DNA from: Actinomycetospora sp. TBRC 11914
GTDB taxonomy: Bacteria > Actinomycetota > Actinomycetes > Mycobacteriales > Pseudonocardiaceae
Direction of reading: 5' to 3'
Length of the DNA stretch: 64,000 nucleotides
Assembly (NCBI RefSeq): GCF_012933465.1
Contig: NZ_JABBND010000001.1
Span: 372,001-436,000 of the forward strand
This document shows positions 37,707 through 46,773 of this stretch, piece after piece (within the stretch, counting starts at the first letter, position 1; every line of letters starts with the position of its first letter). Made by a program: the position numbers and the translations under genes. The notes under the pieces were generated by a model. It had not been told where the DNA came from. It worked only from the letters and a program-made list of their open reading frames with translations, and searched no databases.

Positions 37707-38330
37707 TCACGGGCCGACCGGCTCCCCCACGAGCACCTCCTCGACCCCGCCCTCGACCGCGTCGAGCGCCTGCGAGGCCACGTGCTCCGCGGCGGTCGCC
37801 GGGACGTCGAGGTGCACCCCGACCACCTCGGTGCCCTGGCCGCACAGCTCGGCTCGCGCCGACCCGGTGAACGACCAGGCCGCGGCCTCGGCGGCCCGGC
37901 CCGACCCCGTGGCCGGGGAGCTGGGCCAGGACGGTGCCGGGAGCACCGTCACCGCCGCCCCGCCGCCGTTGCGGGCCAGGACCGGCGCGAAGGCCCGGAG
38001 CACCGTCACCGGTCCCCAGAAGGTGGTCTCCATCTCGGCCCGGGCCCACTCGGGATCGCCGGACAGGAGGGTGCCGTTGCCGCCGAGCCAGGCGTCGTTG
38101 ACGACGAGGTCGACGTCGCCCGCGCGCTGCGCCGCGGCCCGGACGGTCGCCGGCTCGGTGACGTCGAGGAGCAGCGGCACCACCCGGGGATCCTGGTGGG
38201 CGACCGTCCGCGGGTCCCGCGCCCCGGCGTAGACGGTCGCGGCGCCCCGGGCGAGCAGCGCGTGCACCAGACCGGCCCCGAGACCGCTGGCGGCGTCGGT
38301 GACCAGCGCCGTCGCCCCCGGGATCCTCAC
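37707..38330 (-). CDS. SDR-fold protein lacking the catalytic Tyr and Lys
   Basis: A 207-residue Rossmann-fold protein similar to short-chain dehydrogenases: ALVTDAASGLGAGLVHALL is the cofactor loop, LLLDVTEP the adenine-binding Asp. The NNAG motif is degenerate (VVNDAWLGGN). The usual YSASK is replaced by GRAAE at 144-148, so both Tyr and Lys of the catalytic triad are missing, while the following AAAWS is kept. It is coupled to the thiolase by a GTGA overlap at 38327-38330. It may be an inactive partner, a regulator, or a decaying gene. Confidence 0.75.
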   Translation of the reverse strand: MRIPGATALVTDAASGLGAGLVHALLARGAATVYAGARDPRTVAHQDPRVVPLLLDVTEPATVRAAAQRAGDVDLVVNDAWLGGNGTLLSGDPEWARAEMETTFWGPVTVLRAFAPVLARNGGGAAVTVLPAPSWPSSPATGSGRAAEAAAWSFTGSARAELCGQGTEVVGVHLDVPATAAEHVASQALDAVEGGVEEVLVGEPVGP

Positions 38331-39541
38331 CGGTCCAGCCGCTCGACGATGGTGGCGTTGGCGGTGCCGCCGGCCTCGCACATCGTCTGCAGGCCGTAGC
38401 GACCGCCGGTCTGCTCGAGCACGCCCAGCAGCGTCGTCGCGATCCGCGCGCCCGACGCGCCGAGCGGGTGACCGATGGAGATGGCGCCGCCGTTGATGTT
38501 GGTCCTCGCCGGGTCGGCGCCGGTCTCGGCGAGCCAGGCCAGCACGACCGACGCGAACGCCTCGTTGACCTCGAACGCGTCGATGTCGTCGATCGCCAGG
38601 CCCGCCCGGGCGAGGACCTTCGCGGTCGCCGGGATGATGCCGGTGAGCATGTAGACGGGGTCGTCGCCGGTGACGGTGGCGGTGTGGATGCGGGCGCGCG
38701 GGGTCCAGCCGCGGGCCGCGGCGATCTCGGAGGTCGTGACGAGCAGGGCCGCGGCACCGTCGTTGTAGGGGCTGGCGTTGCCGGCGGTGACGGTCCAGTC
38801 GATGTCGCCGAACCGGTCGGTCCAGCGTGTGTCGGCGAACGGGGTCGGGAGCGTCGCGAGTGCCTCGGCGCTGGTCCCGGGACGGATCGTCTCGTCGGTC
38901 TCGAGCTGCGCGACCGTGCCGTCGGCCCGCGTCGTCTTCAGCGGGGCGACCTCGGCGGCGAAGCGCCCGTCGGCCCACGCCGCCGCGGCCTTCCGGTGGC
39001 TGGACAGCGCGAACTCGTCGAGCTGGGCGCGGCCGAGGCCCCACCGGCGGGCGATGAGCTCGGCGCTCACGCCCTGCGGGACGAGGCCCGGGGTGTAGCG
39101 GTCGCGGACCGACGGGCCGGTCACGTCCTGCGCGACCCCGTTCACCTCGGTCTGGCTGCCGATGCGGATGCGCGACATCGACTCGACGCCCGAGGCGATG
39201 GCGATGTCGTACCCGCCCGCGACGACACCCTGCGCCGCGAACGACAGCGCCTGCTGGCTCGACCCGCACTGCCGGTCGACCGTCACGCCGGGGACCGACT
39301 CCGGGAAGCCGGCCGCGAGCGCGGCGAACCGCGTGGTGTTGCCGCTCTGCTCGCCGACCTGCCCGACCGCGCCGCCGATCACGTCGTCGACCTCGCCGGG
39401 CTCGAGACCGGGCACCCGCTCGACGAGGCTGCGCAGCACGTGGGCGTGCAGCTCGACGGGGTGGGTCTCGGAGTACGCCCCGCCCGGCTTGCCCTTGCCG
39501 ACCGGCGTCCGGACGGCGTCGACGATCACCGCGTCCCGCAT
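38327..39541 (-). CDS. Acetyl-CoA acetyltransferase / thiolase
   Basis: A 404-residue thiolase. VDRQCGSSQQALSFAAQGV holds the nucleophilic Cys (about residue 89), NEAFASVVLAWL the NEAF motif, GGAISIGHPLGASGAR the GHP His, and CEAGGTANATIVERL the second Cys region. It resembles the FadA5-type thiolases of steroid and branched-chain catabolism in actinobacteria. It is cotranscribed with the degenerate SDR. No other beta-oxidation genes are adjacent. Confidence 0.92.
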   Translation of the reverse strand: MRDAVIVDAVRTPVGKGKPGGAYSETHPVELHAHVLRSLVERVPGLEPGEVDDVIGGAVGQVGEQSGNTTRFAALAAGFPESVPGVTVDRQCGSSQQALSFAAQGVVAGGYDIAIASGVESMSRIRIGSQTEVNGVAQDVTGPSVRDRYTPGLVPQGVSAELIARRWGLGRAQLDEFALSSHRKAAAAWADGRFAAEVAPLKTTRADGTVAQLETDETIRPGTSAEALATLPTPFADTRWTDRFGDIDWTVTAGNASPYNDGAAALLVTTSEIAAARGWTPRARIHTATVTGDDPVYMLTGIIPATAKVLARAGLAIDDIDAFEVNEAFASVVLAWLAETGADPARTNINGGAISIGHPLGASGARIATTLLGVLEQTGGRYGLQTMCEAGGTANATIVERLDR

Positions 39542-39631
39542 GACGACCTCCTCGCTGGGCGGACCGATCGGTCCCGGACCGCACGGTCCTCACCGTGCTC
39601 CCGTGTGGGGTCGCCGTCAAAGCGAGGTGCG

Positions 39632-40711
39632 TCACGTGGCGACGAGGACCAGCCCGAGGGAGCACGCCGCCACCACGACGAGCCCGGCAGCGGCCACCAC
39701 CAACGGCCGCCACCCGGTCCGGGCGAGCTCACGGAGGTCGAAGTTGAGCCCCACCCCGGCGAAGCAGAGCAGGAACGCCCACTTCGAGAGGTTGCCGAGC
39801 GAGGTCTTGTCGGCGCCGGAGAAGAACCCGGCCGTCCCGAGCGCGGCGACCGCGAGGAAGCCGAGCACGAACTTCGGGAACGTCGCCCACACGAACGCGA
39901 CCCGCTCCCGGCCCGTCGTCGCGATCGCGCGCCCGCCCCGGGTCGCCCAGTACGCGGCGTAGACGAGCACCACGACGCCGATGAGCGCGTTGCGGGTGTT
40001 CTTCACCGCCACGGCCACGTCCTGCGCGGCCGGCGAGAACGCCGCGCCGGTCGCGGTGGTCTCGGCGGTGTTGTCGACGGCGAGCCCCGCCCAGAGGCCG
40101 AACTGCACGTCGGACAGCCCGACGAGGTGGCCGATCGCCGGAAAGCTGAACAGCGCCACCGCGCCCAGGGCGAGGATCGCGGCGATCGAGTAGCCGGAGT
40201 CCTCGTCGTCGGCGCCGATCGCCCCGCGGCCGGCGATGATCGCCGAGACGCCGCAGATCGACGTGCCGATGGCGAGCAGCGACGAGAGCTTCCCGCCGAG
40301 CCCGAACAGTCGCCCGACCAGCAGGATCACCGTCGTCGCGACCGCCATGTCGACGAGGATCAGCACGAAGGACAGGCCGCCGAGCTTCACCAGGTCGCCG
40401 AGCAGGTAGCGCGCCCCCAGCAGGACGATGCCGATCTTCAGCCAGAACTCGTAGGTGGCCACGCCGGGCCGGAAGACCGCCGCGACGCCGACCGTGTTCC
40501 GGACGAGCAGGCCGAGCAGGATCGCCCAGAGCACGTACTCGATGTCGGGGAGGCGCGTGCCGGTCGACGCGCCGATCGCGCGCAGCCCGGCCTGCAGCCC
40601 GACCCCGACGATCCCGATCACGGCGAGCAGCAGGATGCCCGGGATCGCGCGGACGAGCCCGGAGGGACCGGCCGTGGTGGTGTCGGCGGTACCGACGTCG
40701 GTGGTGCTCAC
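39632..40711 (-). CDS. YeiH/UPF0324 family membrane exporter
   Basis: A 359-residue protein with about 10 membrane helices of the YeiH/UPF0324 (PSE, putative sulfate exporter) family. [19 protein letters not shown] and [21 protein letters not shown] are the diagnostic blocks. GTG 40711 overlaps the upstream small gene by four bases. Family members are implicated in sulfite/sulfate or taurine-derived sulfur export. Its unit begins with a cysteine leader peptide and faces a TauD dioxygenase, so it may export excess sulfite released from sulfonates. Confidence 0.88.
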   Translation of the reverse strand: MSTTDVGTADTTTAGPSGLVRAIPGILLLAVIGIVGVGLQAGLRAIGASTGTRLPDIEYVLWAILLGLLVRNTVGVAAVFRPGVATYEFWLKIGIVLLGARYLLGDLVKLGGLSFVLILVDMAVATTVILLVGRLFGLGGKLSSLLAIGTSICGVSAIIAGRGAIGADDEDSGYSIAAILALGAVALFSFPAIGHLVGLSDVQFGLWAGLAVDNTAETTATGAAFSPAAQDVAVAVKNTRNALIGVVVLVYAAYWATRGGRAIATTGRERVAFVWATFPKFVLGFLAVAALGTAGFFSGADKTSLGNLSKWAFLLCFAGVGLNFDLRELARTGWRPLVVAAAGLVVVAACSLGLVLVAT

Positions 40712-40887
40712 TTGATCAGGAACGGGATCGTCGGGAGCAGGCCGAGGCCGGCGAGGACGACGAGGATCCCGGCGACGATCACCGCGATCCAGTCGGCGCC
40801 GAGGCGGGCGAGGCCGCCGGGACGCTCGGCCGGGGGCGGGGAACCGGCGGCGGGCCGGGGCGCGGGTTCGGACACGGGTTCGGACAC
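40708..40887 (-). CDS. Small single-helix membrane protein coupled to YeiH
   Basis: A 59-residue protein: a Pro-rich polar N-terminus with a repeated VSEP, then one membrane helix ([20 protein letters not shown]) and a short tail. GTG 40887 (minus strand) is preceded by GGAGG; a second in-frame GTG lies 12 bases further in. The stop overlaps the YeiH start by four bases. No family is recognised. Its position makes it a candidate accessory subunit of the exporter. Confidence 0.7.
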   Translation of the reverse strand: MSEPVSEPAPRPAAGSPPPAERPGGLARLGADWIAVIVAGILVVLAGLGLLPTIPFLIK

Positions 40888-40976
40888 GGGGGACCTCCGG
40901 GGTGTGGGCGAGACGGATCGCTCGACACGGCGGTGCCCCGGGAGGCATTCCGGAGGACGACGGCCGAGCGGAGACG

Positions 40977-40995
40977 GCGCGCACGGTGGGCGCGC
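40977..40995. terminator. GC hairpin between leader peptide and YeiH unit
   Basis: GCGCGC (40977-40982) and GCGCGC (40990-40995) can pair around ACGGTGG, in the 127-bp gap between the leader-peptide stop and the small membrane gene. It could be the attenuator of this unit, but six base pairs is weak evidence. Confidence 0.35.
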
Positions 40996-41014
40996 GGTCC
41001 CGGCGGAACGGACG

Positions 41015-41089
41015 TCAGCGACAGACGGCGGAGCAGACGCGGCACAGGTCGACGTGGTCACGGGTGACCAACGCGTACCGGATCGCCAT
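41015..41089 (-). CDS. Cysteine-rich leader peptide (24 aa) of YeiH unit
   Basis: A 24-codon ORF whose C-terminal half TRDHVDLCRVCSAVCR matches the actinobacterial putative leader peptide family found before sulfur-metabolism genes (pattern RxHVDL-x-R-x3-xLCR). Three Cys codons cluster at the end, so stalled ribosomes at low cysteine could control the downstream genes. A promoter-like TTGACC/TTGTGT pair ends seven bases before the ATG, so the message is probably leaderless. The peptide nearly repeats that at 54109-54183. Confidence 0.8.
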   Translation of the reverse strand: MAIRYALVTRDHVDLCRVCSAVCR

Positions 41090-41096
41090 GAGCCGG

Positions 41097-41125
41097 ACAC
41101 AACCACCGGAATCGTCTCCGGTCAA
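41097..41125 (-). promoter_or_regulatory. Promoter of the YeiH-unit leader peptide
   Basis: On the minus strand, TTGACC (41125-41120), a 17-bp spacer, and TTGTGT (41102-41097). The distance from the -10 to the leader ATG (7 bases) predicts a leaderless transcript. The same two hexamers lie before the leader at 54109-54183. Confidence 0.55.
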
Positions 41126-41282
41126 GTCCGTGTGAGGCGGTGCCGACCACCTCCTGGAAATGTCCGGACCATCGAGCCGCGGAATGGCGACGGCGTGATC
41201 CCGGCGGCTCCGCTTGTGCCGCCGGGCCGGACGTGCTTCGGTGACGTCGCCGGTTCGTCGAGGAAAGGCACCACGGTCCGCC

Positions 41283-41408
41283 ATGGATTCCACCGCGCGT
41301 CGCCGCGAGGCGACCCCGGGCGCCAGCCCGGCCCCGGTGGACCCGGCCCTGACCACGCGCGTGCACATCGATCTCCTGCACACCAGCGCCGCTCTCTGTC
41401 GTCGCTGA
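41283..41408 (+). CDS. Leader peptide (41 aa) of TauD gene
   Basis: An ORF of 41 codons whose end, TTRVHIDLLHTSAALCRR, fits the same leader-peptide family. Only one Cys codon is present, near the end, followed by two Arg codons. ATG 41283 has AGGAAAGG upstream. It precedes tauD by 126 bp that contain a palindrome and a hairpin, consistent with attenuation by cysteine supply. Confidence 0.7.
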   Translation: MDSTARRREATPGASPAPVDPALTTRVHIDLLHTSAALCRR

Positions 41409-41429
41409 CCGCTCCCCCACGCCGTTCCC

Positions 41430-41501
41430 ACGATTCCGCGGAATCGTCGCCGACGTAGCCCGTCGGGAATCCGCCGCGCGCCCGGGAAATGTCGGGCGCG
41501 C
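41430..41501 (+). promoter_or_regulatory. Palindrome and hairpin between leader peptide and TauD gene
   Basis: ACGATTCCGCGGAATCGT (41430-41447) is a perfect 18-bp palindrome; part of it (GGAATCGT) recurs in the promoter spacer at 41108-41115. Further on, GCGCGCCCG (41476-41484) pairs with CGGGCGCGC (41493-41501) around an 8-base loop, 33 bp before the tauD start. The hairpin is a candidate attenuator, and the palindrome a candidate operator or an alternative stem. Confidence 0.5.
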
Positions 41502-41534
41502 CCCTCTCCCGCGCATGGATGAAGGAGTTCCGTC

Positions 41535-42464
41535 ATGACCGTCGGCCATTCCCCGGACACGCGGAAGGTCGCCGGCGCGCTCGGCGCCGAGATCACCGGT
41601 CTGCGGCTCGCGCCGGACCTGCCCGACGACGTCGTGGCCTACGTCCGGGCGGCGATCCTCGAGCACAAGGTGGTGTTCCTCCACGGCCAGGACCACCTCG
41701 ACGACGCGGCCCACGCCGGGTTCGTCCGCCGCCTCGGTCCGCTGACCTCGGCGCACCCGACGATCGCCGGCGGGCTCGACGAGGCCGCGATCCTGCCCGT
41801 CGACTCCTCGCGCGGGAACAAGGCGAACGCGTGGCACACCGACGTCACCTTCGTCGACCGTCCCCCGGCGTTCACGACGCTGCGCGCGCAGGTGCTGCCG
41901 CCCTACGGGGGCGACACCGTCTTCGCGAACACCGCGCGGGCCTACGCGACGCTGCCGGCGTCGATGCGCGCGCTCGTCGACGACCTCTGGGCCGAGCACT
42001 GCAACGACTACGACTACGCGACCTCGCACGCCGTCGTCGCACCGACCGCGGCCACGGCGGAGTACCAGCAGGAGTTCACCGCGACGATCTACCGGACCCA
42101 CCACCCGGTCGTGCGGGTGCACCCCGAGACCGGGGAGCCGGCGTTCGTGCTCGGACAGTTCGTCTCGCGGTTCCTGGAGGTCAACGGGCAGGACTCGCGG
42201 TCGCTGTTCGACCTGCTGCAGCGCCACATCACGCGCCTGGAGAACACGGTGCGCTGGCGCTGGTCGCCGGGCGACATCGCGCTGTGGGACAACCGCGCCA
42301 CCCAGCACTACGCGGTCGACGACTACGACGACCTGCCGCGGCGCATGCACCGCGTGACGGTTGTGGGCGACGTCCCCGTCTCGCTCGCCGGGCAGCACAG
42401 CGTGGCGGTCGCGGGGGACGCGAGCGTCTACGCCGGCCGGGCCGCGGTCCCGGCGGGGGCCTGA
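41535..42464 (+). CDS. TauD/TfdA family 2-oxoglutarate dioxygenase
   Basis: A 309-residue Fe(II)/2OG dioxygenase. NAWHTDVTFVDRPP holds the H-x-D iron ligands (about residue 99), RATQHYAVDDYDDLPRRMHRVTV holds the distal His and the Arg that binds 2-oxoglutarate. It closely resembles TauD and alkylsulfatase AtsK, which release sulfite or sulfate from taurine or alkyl sulfates. ATG 41535 follows GAAGGAG. The preceding leader peptide and the divergent YeiH exporter support a role in sulfur scavenging. No sulfonate ABC transporter is in view. Confidence 0.9.
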   Translation: MTVGHSPDTRKVAGALGAEITGLRLAPDLPDDVVAYVRAAILEHKVVFLHGQDHLDDAAHAGFVRRLGPLTSAHPTIAGGLDEAAILPVDSSRGNKANAWHTDVTFVDRPPAFTTLRAQVLPPYGGDTVFANTARAYATLPASMRALVDDLWAEHCNDYDYATSHAVVAPTAATAEYQQEFTATIYRTHHPVVRVHPETGEPAFVLGQFVSRFLEVNGQDSRSLFDLLQRHITRLENTVRWRWSPGDIALWDNRATQHYAVDDYDDLPRRMHRVTVVGDVPVSLAGQHSVAVAGDASVYAGRAAVPAGA

Positions 42465-42546
42465 TCGCGGACGGGACCTGTCCGCCTCCCCTCCTAGCGT
42501 CCGTCTCGACGCCCCGAACCCCGGGGCCCGCCGAGAGGACCTCGCC

Positions 42547-42957
42547 GTGAACCTCGTGTCCGTCCGCCTGATCACCGACGACGTCGCCCGCCTCGTCGCG
42601 TTCTACGAGCGGGTCACCGGCGTGGCCGCCGACCGGGCGACCGAGGACTTCGCCGAGCTCCGGACGACGTCGGGCACGCTCGCGATCGGGAGCACCCGCA
42701 CCGTCGCGCTGTTCGGGGCGGGGGTCGCCGAGGCGGCGGCGAACCGCACCGCGATCGTCGAGTTCCTGGTCGAGGACCTCGACGCCCGGTACGCGGCGCT
42801 CCGGACGGATGGCCCCCTCGAGGTCGTCCAGGAGCCGACGACGATGCCGTGGGGCAACCGGTCGCTGCTCCTGCGCGACCCCGACGGCACCCTGGTGAAC
42901 CTCTTCGAGCCGGTCACCGAGGCCGCGCTCGCGAAGTTCGCCGCGACCCCGCGCTGA
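42547..42957 (+). CDS. VOC (glyoxalase/bleomycin-resistance-like) protein
   Basis: A 136-residue VOC protein with the two beta-alpha-beta-beta-beta modules. [24 protein letters not shown] begins the first and [15 protein letters not shown] plus [16 protein letters not shown] the second, with the Glu of NLFEPV in the metal position. GTG 42547 follows GAGAGGA. No substrate can be named. It lies between tauD and ilvD without obvious linkage. Confidence 0.82.
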   Translation: MNLVSVRLITDDVARLVAFYERVTGVAADRATEDFAELRTTSGTLAIGSTRTVALFGAGVAEAAANRTAIVEFLVEDLDARYAALRTDGPLEVVQEPTTMPWGNRSLLLRDPDGTLVNLFEPVTEAALAKFAATPR

Positions 42958-43009
42958 GGGGTGCCCGCGCGGCGGGACGCTGTCGGGCCGGCGGGTTACG
43001 GTTCCGTCC

Positions 43010-44767
43010 ATGGCGAACCACACCGCCGGGCCCGGCTCCACCACCACTGCCTCCACCGCCCAGCAGGATTCGGCGGAGCACGACGTCAAGCCCCGCAGCC
43101 GCGACGTCACCGACGGGATGGAGCGGGCCGCCGCGCGCGGCATGCTGCGCGCGGTCGGCATGACCGACGACGACTTCTCGAAGCCCCAGATCGGCGTCGC
43201 GTCGAGCTGGAACGAGATCACCCCGTGCAACCTCTCGCTGGACCGCCTCGCGACGGCGTCCAAGGAGGGCGTGCACCACGCCGGCGGCTACCCCATGGAG
43301 TTCGGGACGATCTCGGTCTCCGACGGCATCTCGATGGGCCACGTCGGGATGCACTACTCGCTGGTCTCCCGCGAGGTCATCGCCGACTCGGTGGAGACGG
43401 TGGTGCAGGCCGAGCGCCTCGACGGCACCGTCCTGCTCGCCGGCTGCGACAAGTCGCTGCCCGGCATGCTCATGGCAGCCGCGCGTCTCGACCTCGCGAG
43501 CGTCTTCCTCTACGCGGGCTCGATCATGCCGGGCATGGTCGACGGCCGTGAGGTGTCGATCATCGACGCGTTCGAGGCGGTCGGCGCGTGCGCCCGCGGG
43601 CTGATCAGCCGGGAGAAGGTCGACGAGATCGAGCGCGCCATCTGCCCCGGTGAGGGCGCCTGCGGCGGCATGTACACCGCCAACACCATGGCCTGCGCGG
43701 CCGAGGCGATGGGCATGGCGCTGCCGGGGTCCTCGTCGCCCCCGAGCGCCGACCGCCGCCGCGACGGGTTCGCGCGGCAGTCCGGCGACGCCGTCGTCGG
43801 GATGCTCCGCCGCGGGCACACCGCCCGCGACATCATGACCCGCGAGGCGTTCGAGAACGCCATCGCGATCGTCATGGCGTTCGGCGGCTCCACCAACGCC
43901 GTGCTGCACCTGCTCGCGATCGCGCGCGAGGCCGACGTCCCGCTCGAGCTCGACGACTTCAACCGCATCGGCGACAAGGTGCCGCACCTCGCCGACGTCA
44001 AGCCGTTCGGCCGCTGGATGATGAACACGGTCGACCGCGTGGGCGGTGTCCCGGTGGTCATGAAGGCGCTGCTCGACGCCGGACTGGTGCACGGCGACTG
44101 CCTCACCGTCACCGGGCGGACGCTCGCCGAGAACCTCGAGGAGCTGGCGCCCGAGCCGCTCGACGGCGACATCCTGCGGCCGCTGTCCAACCCGATCCAC
44201 CCCACCGGCGGCCTGACGATCCTGCGCGGGTCGCTGGCTCCCGACGGTGCCGTGGTCAAGTCGGCGGGCTTCGACACCGCGAGCTTCGAGGGCACCGCCC
44301 GCGTGTTCGACGGCGAGGCGGGCGCGATGGCGGCGGTCGAGTCCTCGGGCCCCGACGGGCTTGCGCCCGGCGACGTCGTCGTCATCCGCGACGAGGGCCC
44401 GCGCGGCGGCCCGGGCATGCGCGAGATGCTCGCCGTGACCGGCGCGATCAAGGGCGCCGGGCTCGGCAAGGACGTCCTGCTGCTCACCGACGGCCGGTTC
44501 TCCGGGGGGACCACGGGGCTCTGCGTCGGGCACGTCGCGCCCGAGGCCGCGCACGGCGGGCCGATCGCCTTCGTGCGCGACGGCGACCGCATCCGGCTCG
44601 ACCTCACCACCCGCACGCTCGACCTGCTCATCGACGACGACGAGCTCGCCCGCCGCCGGGAGGGCTGGACCCCGCCGCCGCCCAAGCACCGCACCGGGGT
44701 GCTCGGCAAGTACTCGCGGCTGGTCGGGTCGGCGGCGCAGGGCGCCGTCGTCGGGTTCGACGAGTAG
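43010..44767 (+). CDS. ilvD: Dihydroxy-acid dehydratase
   Basis: A 585-residue enzyme of valine/isoleucine and pantothenate synthesis, dehydrating dihydroxy acids to 2-keto acids. Fe-S/Mg motifs [16 protein letters not shown] and [16 protein letters not shown], and [22 protein letters not shown] (catalytic Ser), are intact. [12 protein letters not shown] supplies the first Cys. ATG 43010. The N-terminal 25 residues are a Thr/Ser-rich extension. No other ilv genes are adjacent. Confidence 0.96.
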   Translation: MANHTAGPGSTTTASTAQQDSAEHDVKPRSRDVTDGMERAAARGMLRAVGMTDDDFSKPQIGVASSWNEITPCNLSLDRLATASKEGVHHAGGYPMEFGTISVSDGISMGHVGMHYSLVSREVIADSVETVVQAERLDGTVLLAGCDKSLPGMLMAAARLDLASVFLYAGSIMPGMVDGREVSIIDAFEAVGACARGLISREKVDEIERAICPGEGACGGMYTANTMACAAEAMGMALPGSSSPPSADRRRDGFARQSGDAVVGMLRRGHTARDIMTREAFENAIAIVMAFGGSTNAVLHLLAIAREADVPLELDDFNRIGDKVPHLADVKPFGRWMMNTVDRVGGVPVVMKALLDAGLVHGDCLTVTGRTLAENLEELAPEPLDGDILRPLSNPIHPTGGLTILRGSLAPDGAVVKSAGFDTASFEGTARVFDGEAGAMAAVESSGPDGLAPGDVVVIRDEGPRGGPGMREMLAVTGAIKGAGLGKDVLLLTDGRFSGGTTGLCVGHVAPEAAHGGPIAFVRDGDRIRLDLTTRTLDLLIDDDELARRREGWTPPPPKHRTGVLGKYSRLVGSAAQGAVVGFDE

Positions 44768-44806
44768 TCCTGCAACCCGCCCGGTCGGATCGGTGTTGAC
44801 CGGGAC

Positions 44807-45430
44807 ATGAGCACCCCGACCGTGGACGAGGCGCTGCCGGCGTCGCGCGCGGACCCCGACGCCGAGCGGGTCGCCGCGGCGCTGGCGGCAGATCTCGACG
44901 ACGGGTTCGCCGAGCTCGTCCGGACCTACCAGGGCCTCGTGTTCGCGGTGGCCCTGCGGACCACCGGGCACCGGGCCGACGCCGAGGACCTCGCCGCGGA
45001 GGCGCTGCTGCGGGCCTACCGCTCGCTGGCCGACCACCGCGCGACCGACCAGGGGGCCTCGTGGCTCCGCGGCCTGGCGGTCCGGCCGTGGCTGCTGACG
45101 ATCGTCGTCAACACCCGGCGCAACCAGGTCCGCGACGCCGCCCGCCGCCCCCGCACCGACGGCGCCACGCTGCCCGAGGAGCCCGTCCCCGGCCCGAGCG
45201 TCGAGGAGCGGGCCGAGCACGCCGAGACGACCGGGCAGCTCGCGTCCCTGCTCGCCCGGCTCCCCGAGACCCAGCGCACCGCCGTCGTCCTGCGCCACGT
45301 CACCGACCTGCCCCTCGCCGAGGTCGCCGAGGTCCTCGGCTGCCCGGTGGGCACGGCGAAGTCGCACGTCTCGCGCGGGCTCGCCCGGCTCCGCACCCTG
45401 ATCACCGACCCCTCCGGAGAGACGCCGTGA
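44807..45430 (+). CDS. ECF-type RNA polymerase sigma factor
   Basis: A 207-residue sigma factor. Region 2 spans about 30-85 (GFAELVRTYQGLVFAVALRT, DAEDLAAEALLRAYRSL) and region 4 about 145-200 (LPETQRTAVVLRHV, LPLAEVAEVLGCPVGTAKSHVSRGLARLR). No anti-sigma gene lies nearby. The stop overlaps the Ogt GTG by four bases. It probably drives its own operon of alkyl-damage repair genes. Confidence 0.92.
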   Translation: MSTPTVDEALPASRADPDAERVAAALAADLDDGFAELVRTYQGLVFAVALRTTGHRADAEDLAAEALLRAYRSLADHRATDQGASWLRGLAVRPWLLTIVVNTRRNQVRDAARRPRTDGATLPEEPVPGPSVEERAEHAETTGQLASLLARLPETQRTAVVLRHVTDLPLAEVAEVLGCPVGTAKSHVSRGLARLRTLITDPSGETP

Positions 45431-46041
45431 ACGCCACCGACCCGGTGCTGGCCGGCCTCGCCGGCCTGGCCCCCACCGACACCCCCGACCTCACCGACCG
45501 CCTCTTCGACGCGTGGCTCACCGCCGACAGCCTGCTCGGGCCGGTGCGGGTGGCCAGCACCCGCGACGGGATCAGCTTCCTGCGGACCACCGCCGAGTTC
45601 TCCGAGGACGACTTCCGCGCGGCGTACCGCCGCCGGGTCGGGCGCCCGCTGCGCCCGACGGACGCGGTGCCCGACGGGCTCGAGGCCGCCCTGCACGGCG
45701 AGGCGACCGCGGCACCCCGCCTGGACCTGCTCGGCCTGACCGACTTCCAGCGCGACGTCCTCGCCGCCACCCGCACCATCCCGGCCGGCGAGACCCGGCC
45801 CTACGCCTGGGTGGCCGCCGAGGTCGGCCGGCCCCGCGCGGTCCGCGCCGCCGGCACGGTGCTGGCCACCAACCCGGTGCCGCTGCTCATCCCGTGCCAC
45901 CGCGTGGTGCCCAGCGCGACCGGCGCCGGCGCCGGCATCGGGCGCTACATCTTCGGCGTCTCCGCCAAGCAGCGGCTGCTCGCCGCCGAGGGCGCCGCGA
46001 TCGCCACCGCACCCGCTCCTGAGGAGGGACCTGCCCGATGA
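45427..46041 (+). CDS. ogt: Methylated-DNA-protein-cysteine methyltransferase
   Basis: Suicide O6-alkylguanine repair protein. The C-terminal DNA-binding domain is at about 105-190: FQRDVLAATRTIPAGETRPYAWVAAEVGRPRAVRAAG holds the recognition helix, and LLIPCHRVVPS the acceptor Cys in PCHR. The N-terminal 100 residues are longer and more acidic than in small Ogt proteins and could serve regulation. GTG 45427 overlaps the sigma gene, and the stop overlaps the next ATG, so the three genes form one operon. Confidence 0.92.
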   Translation: MNATDPVLAGLAGLAPTDTPDLTDRLFDAWLTADSLLGPVRVASTRDGISFLRTTAEFSEDDFRAAYRRRVGRPLRPTDAVPDGLEAALHGEATAAPRLDLLGLTDFQRDVLAATRTIPAGETRPYAWVAAEVGRPRAVRAAGTVLATNPVPLLIPCHRVVPSATGAGAGIGRYIFGVSAKQRLLAAEGAAIATAPAPEEGPAR

Positions 46042-46757
46042 CCGCCACCGACCAGGTCGCGCTGCCCGCCCTGGACGACCTCGACTGGTCCCGCGTCGCC
46101 ACGGCCCTCGACACCGAGGGCTACGCGGCGCTCGGGCCGCTGCTCTCCCCCGAGCAGTGCCGGGAGATGGTCGACGTGTTCGACGACGACGGCGCCTTCC
46201 GGTCGACGATCGACATGGCCCGGCTCTCGTTCGGGGAGGGCCGCTACCGCTACTTCGCCGACCCGCTGCCCCCGCTGCTCACGGCGCTGCGCACGCGGCT
46301 CTACCCGCCGCTCGCGGCGATCGCGAACCGGTGGGCGGGGATCCTCGACGAGCCGACCTTCCCCGAGGAGCACGCCGCGCTGCGGGACCGGTGCGCGGAG
46401 GTCGGGCAGCACAGGCCGACGCCGTTGGTGCTGCGCTACGGCCCGACCGGCTACAACTGCCTGCACCAGGACGTGTACGGCGACCTCACCTTCCCGCTGC
46501 AGGTCCTGGTCATGCTCAACACCCCCGACGTCGACTTCACCGGCGGCGAGAGCGTGTTCGTCGAGCAGCGGCCGCGGCAGCAGTCCCGGCCGATGGTCGC
46601 GCGGCCGGGGCTCGGCGAGGCGATCGTCTTCCCGGTGCGCCACCGCCCGAAGCAGGGCAGCCGGGGATACCACCGGGTGCAGATGCGCCACGGCGTCTCG
46701 GCCGTCCACTCCGGGGAGCGCCACGTGCTCGGGGTGATCTTCCACGACGCCCGCTGA
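46038..46757 (+). CDS. 2-oxoglutarate/Fe(II) oxygenase
   Basis: A 239-residue double-stranded beta-helix oxygenase. YNCLHQDVYGDLTFPLQVL supplies the H-x-D iron ligands (about residue 140), and the distal His is in SAVHSGERHVLGVIFHDAR with its Arg. It resembles the uncharacterised COG3826-type proteins rather than AlkB itself. Its position after sigma factor and ogt suggests oxidative dealkylation of DNA, RNA or protein. ATG 46038 overlaps ogt by four bases. Confidence 0.82.
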   Translation: MTATDQVALPALDDLDWSRVATALDTEGYAALGPLLSPEQCREMVDVFDDDGAFRSTIDMARLSFGEGRYRYFADPLPPLLTALRTRLYPPLAAIANRWAGILDEPTFPEEHAALRDRCAEVGQHRPTPLVLRYGPTGYNCLHQDVYGDLTFPLQVLVMLNTPDVDFTGGESVFVEQRPRQQSRPMVARPGLGEAIVFPVRHRPKQGSRGYHRVQMRHGVSAVHSGERHVLGVIFHDAR

Positions 46758-46773
46758 CCCCGGGGGGACGCCA

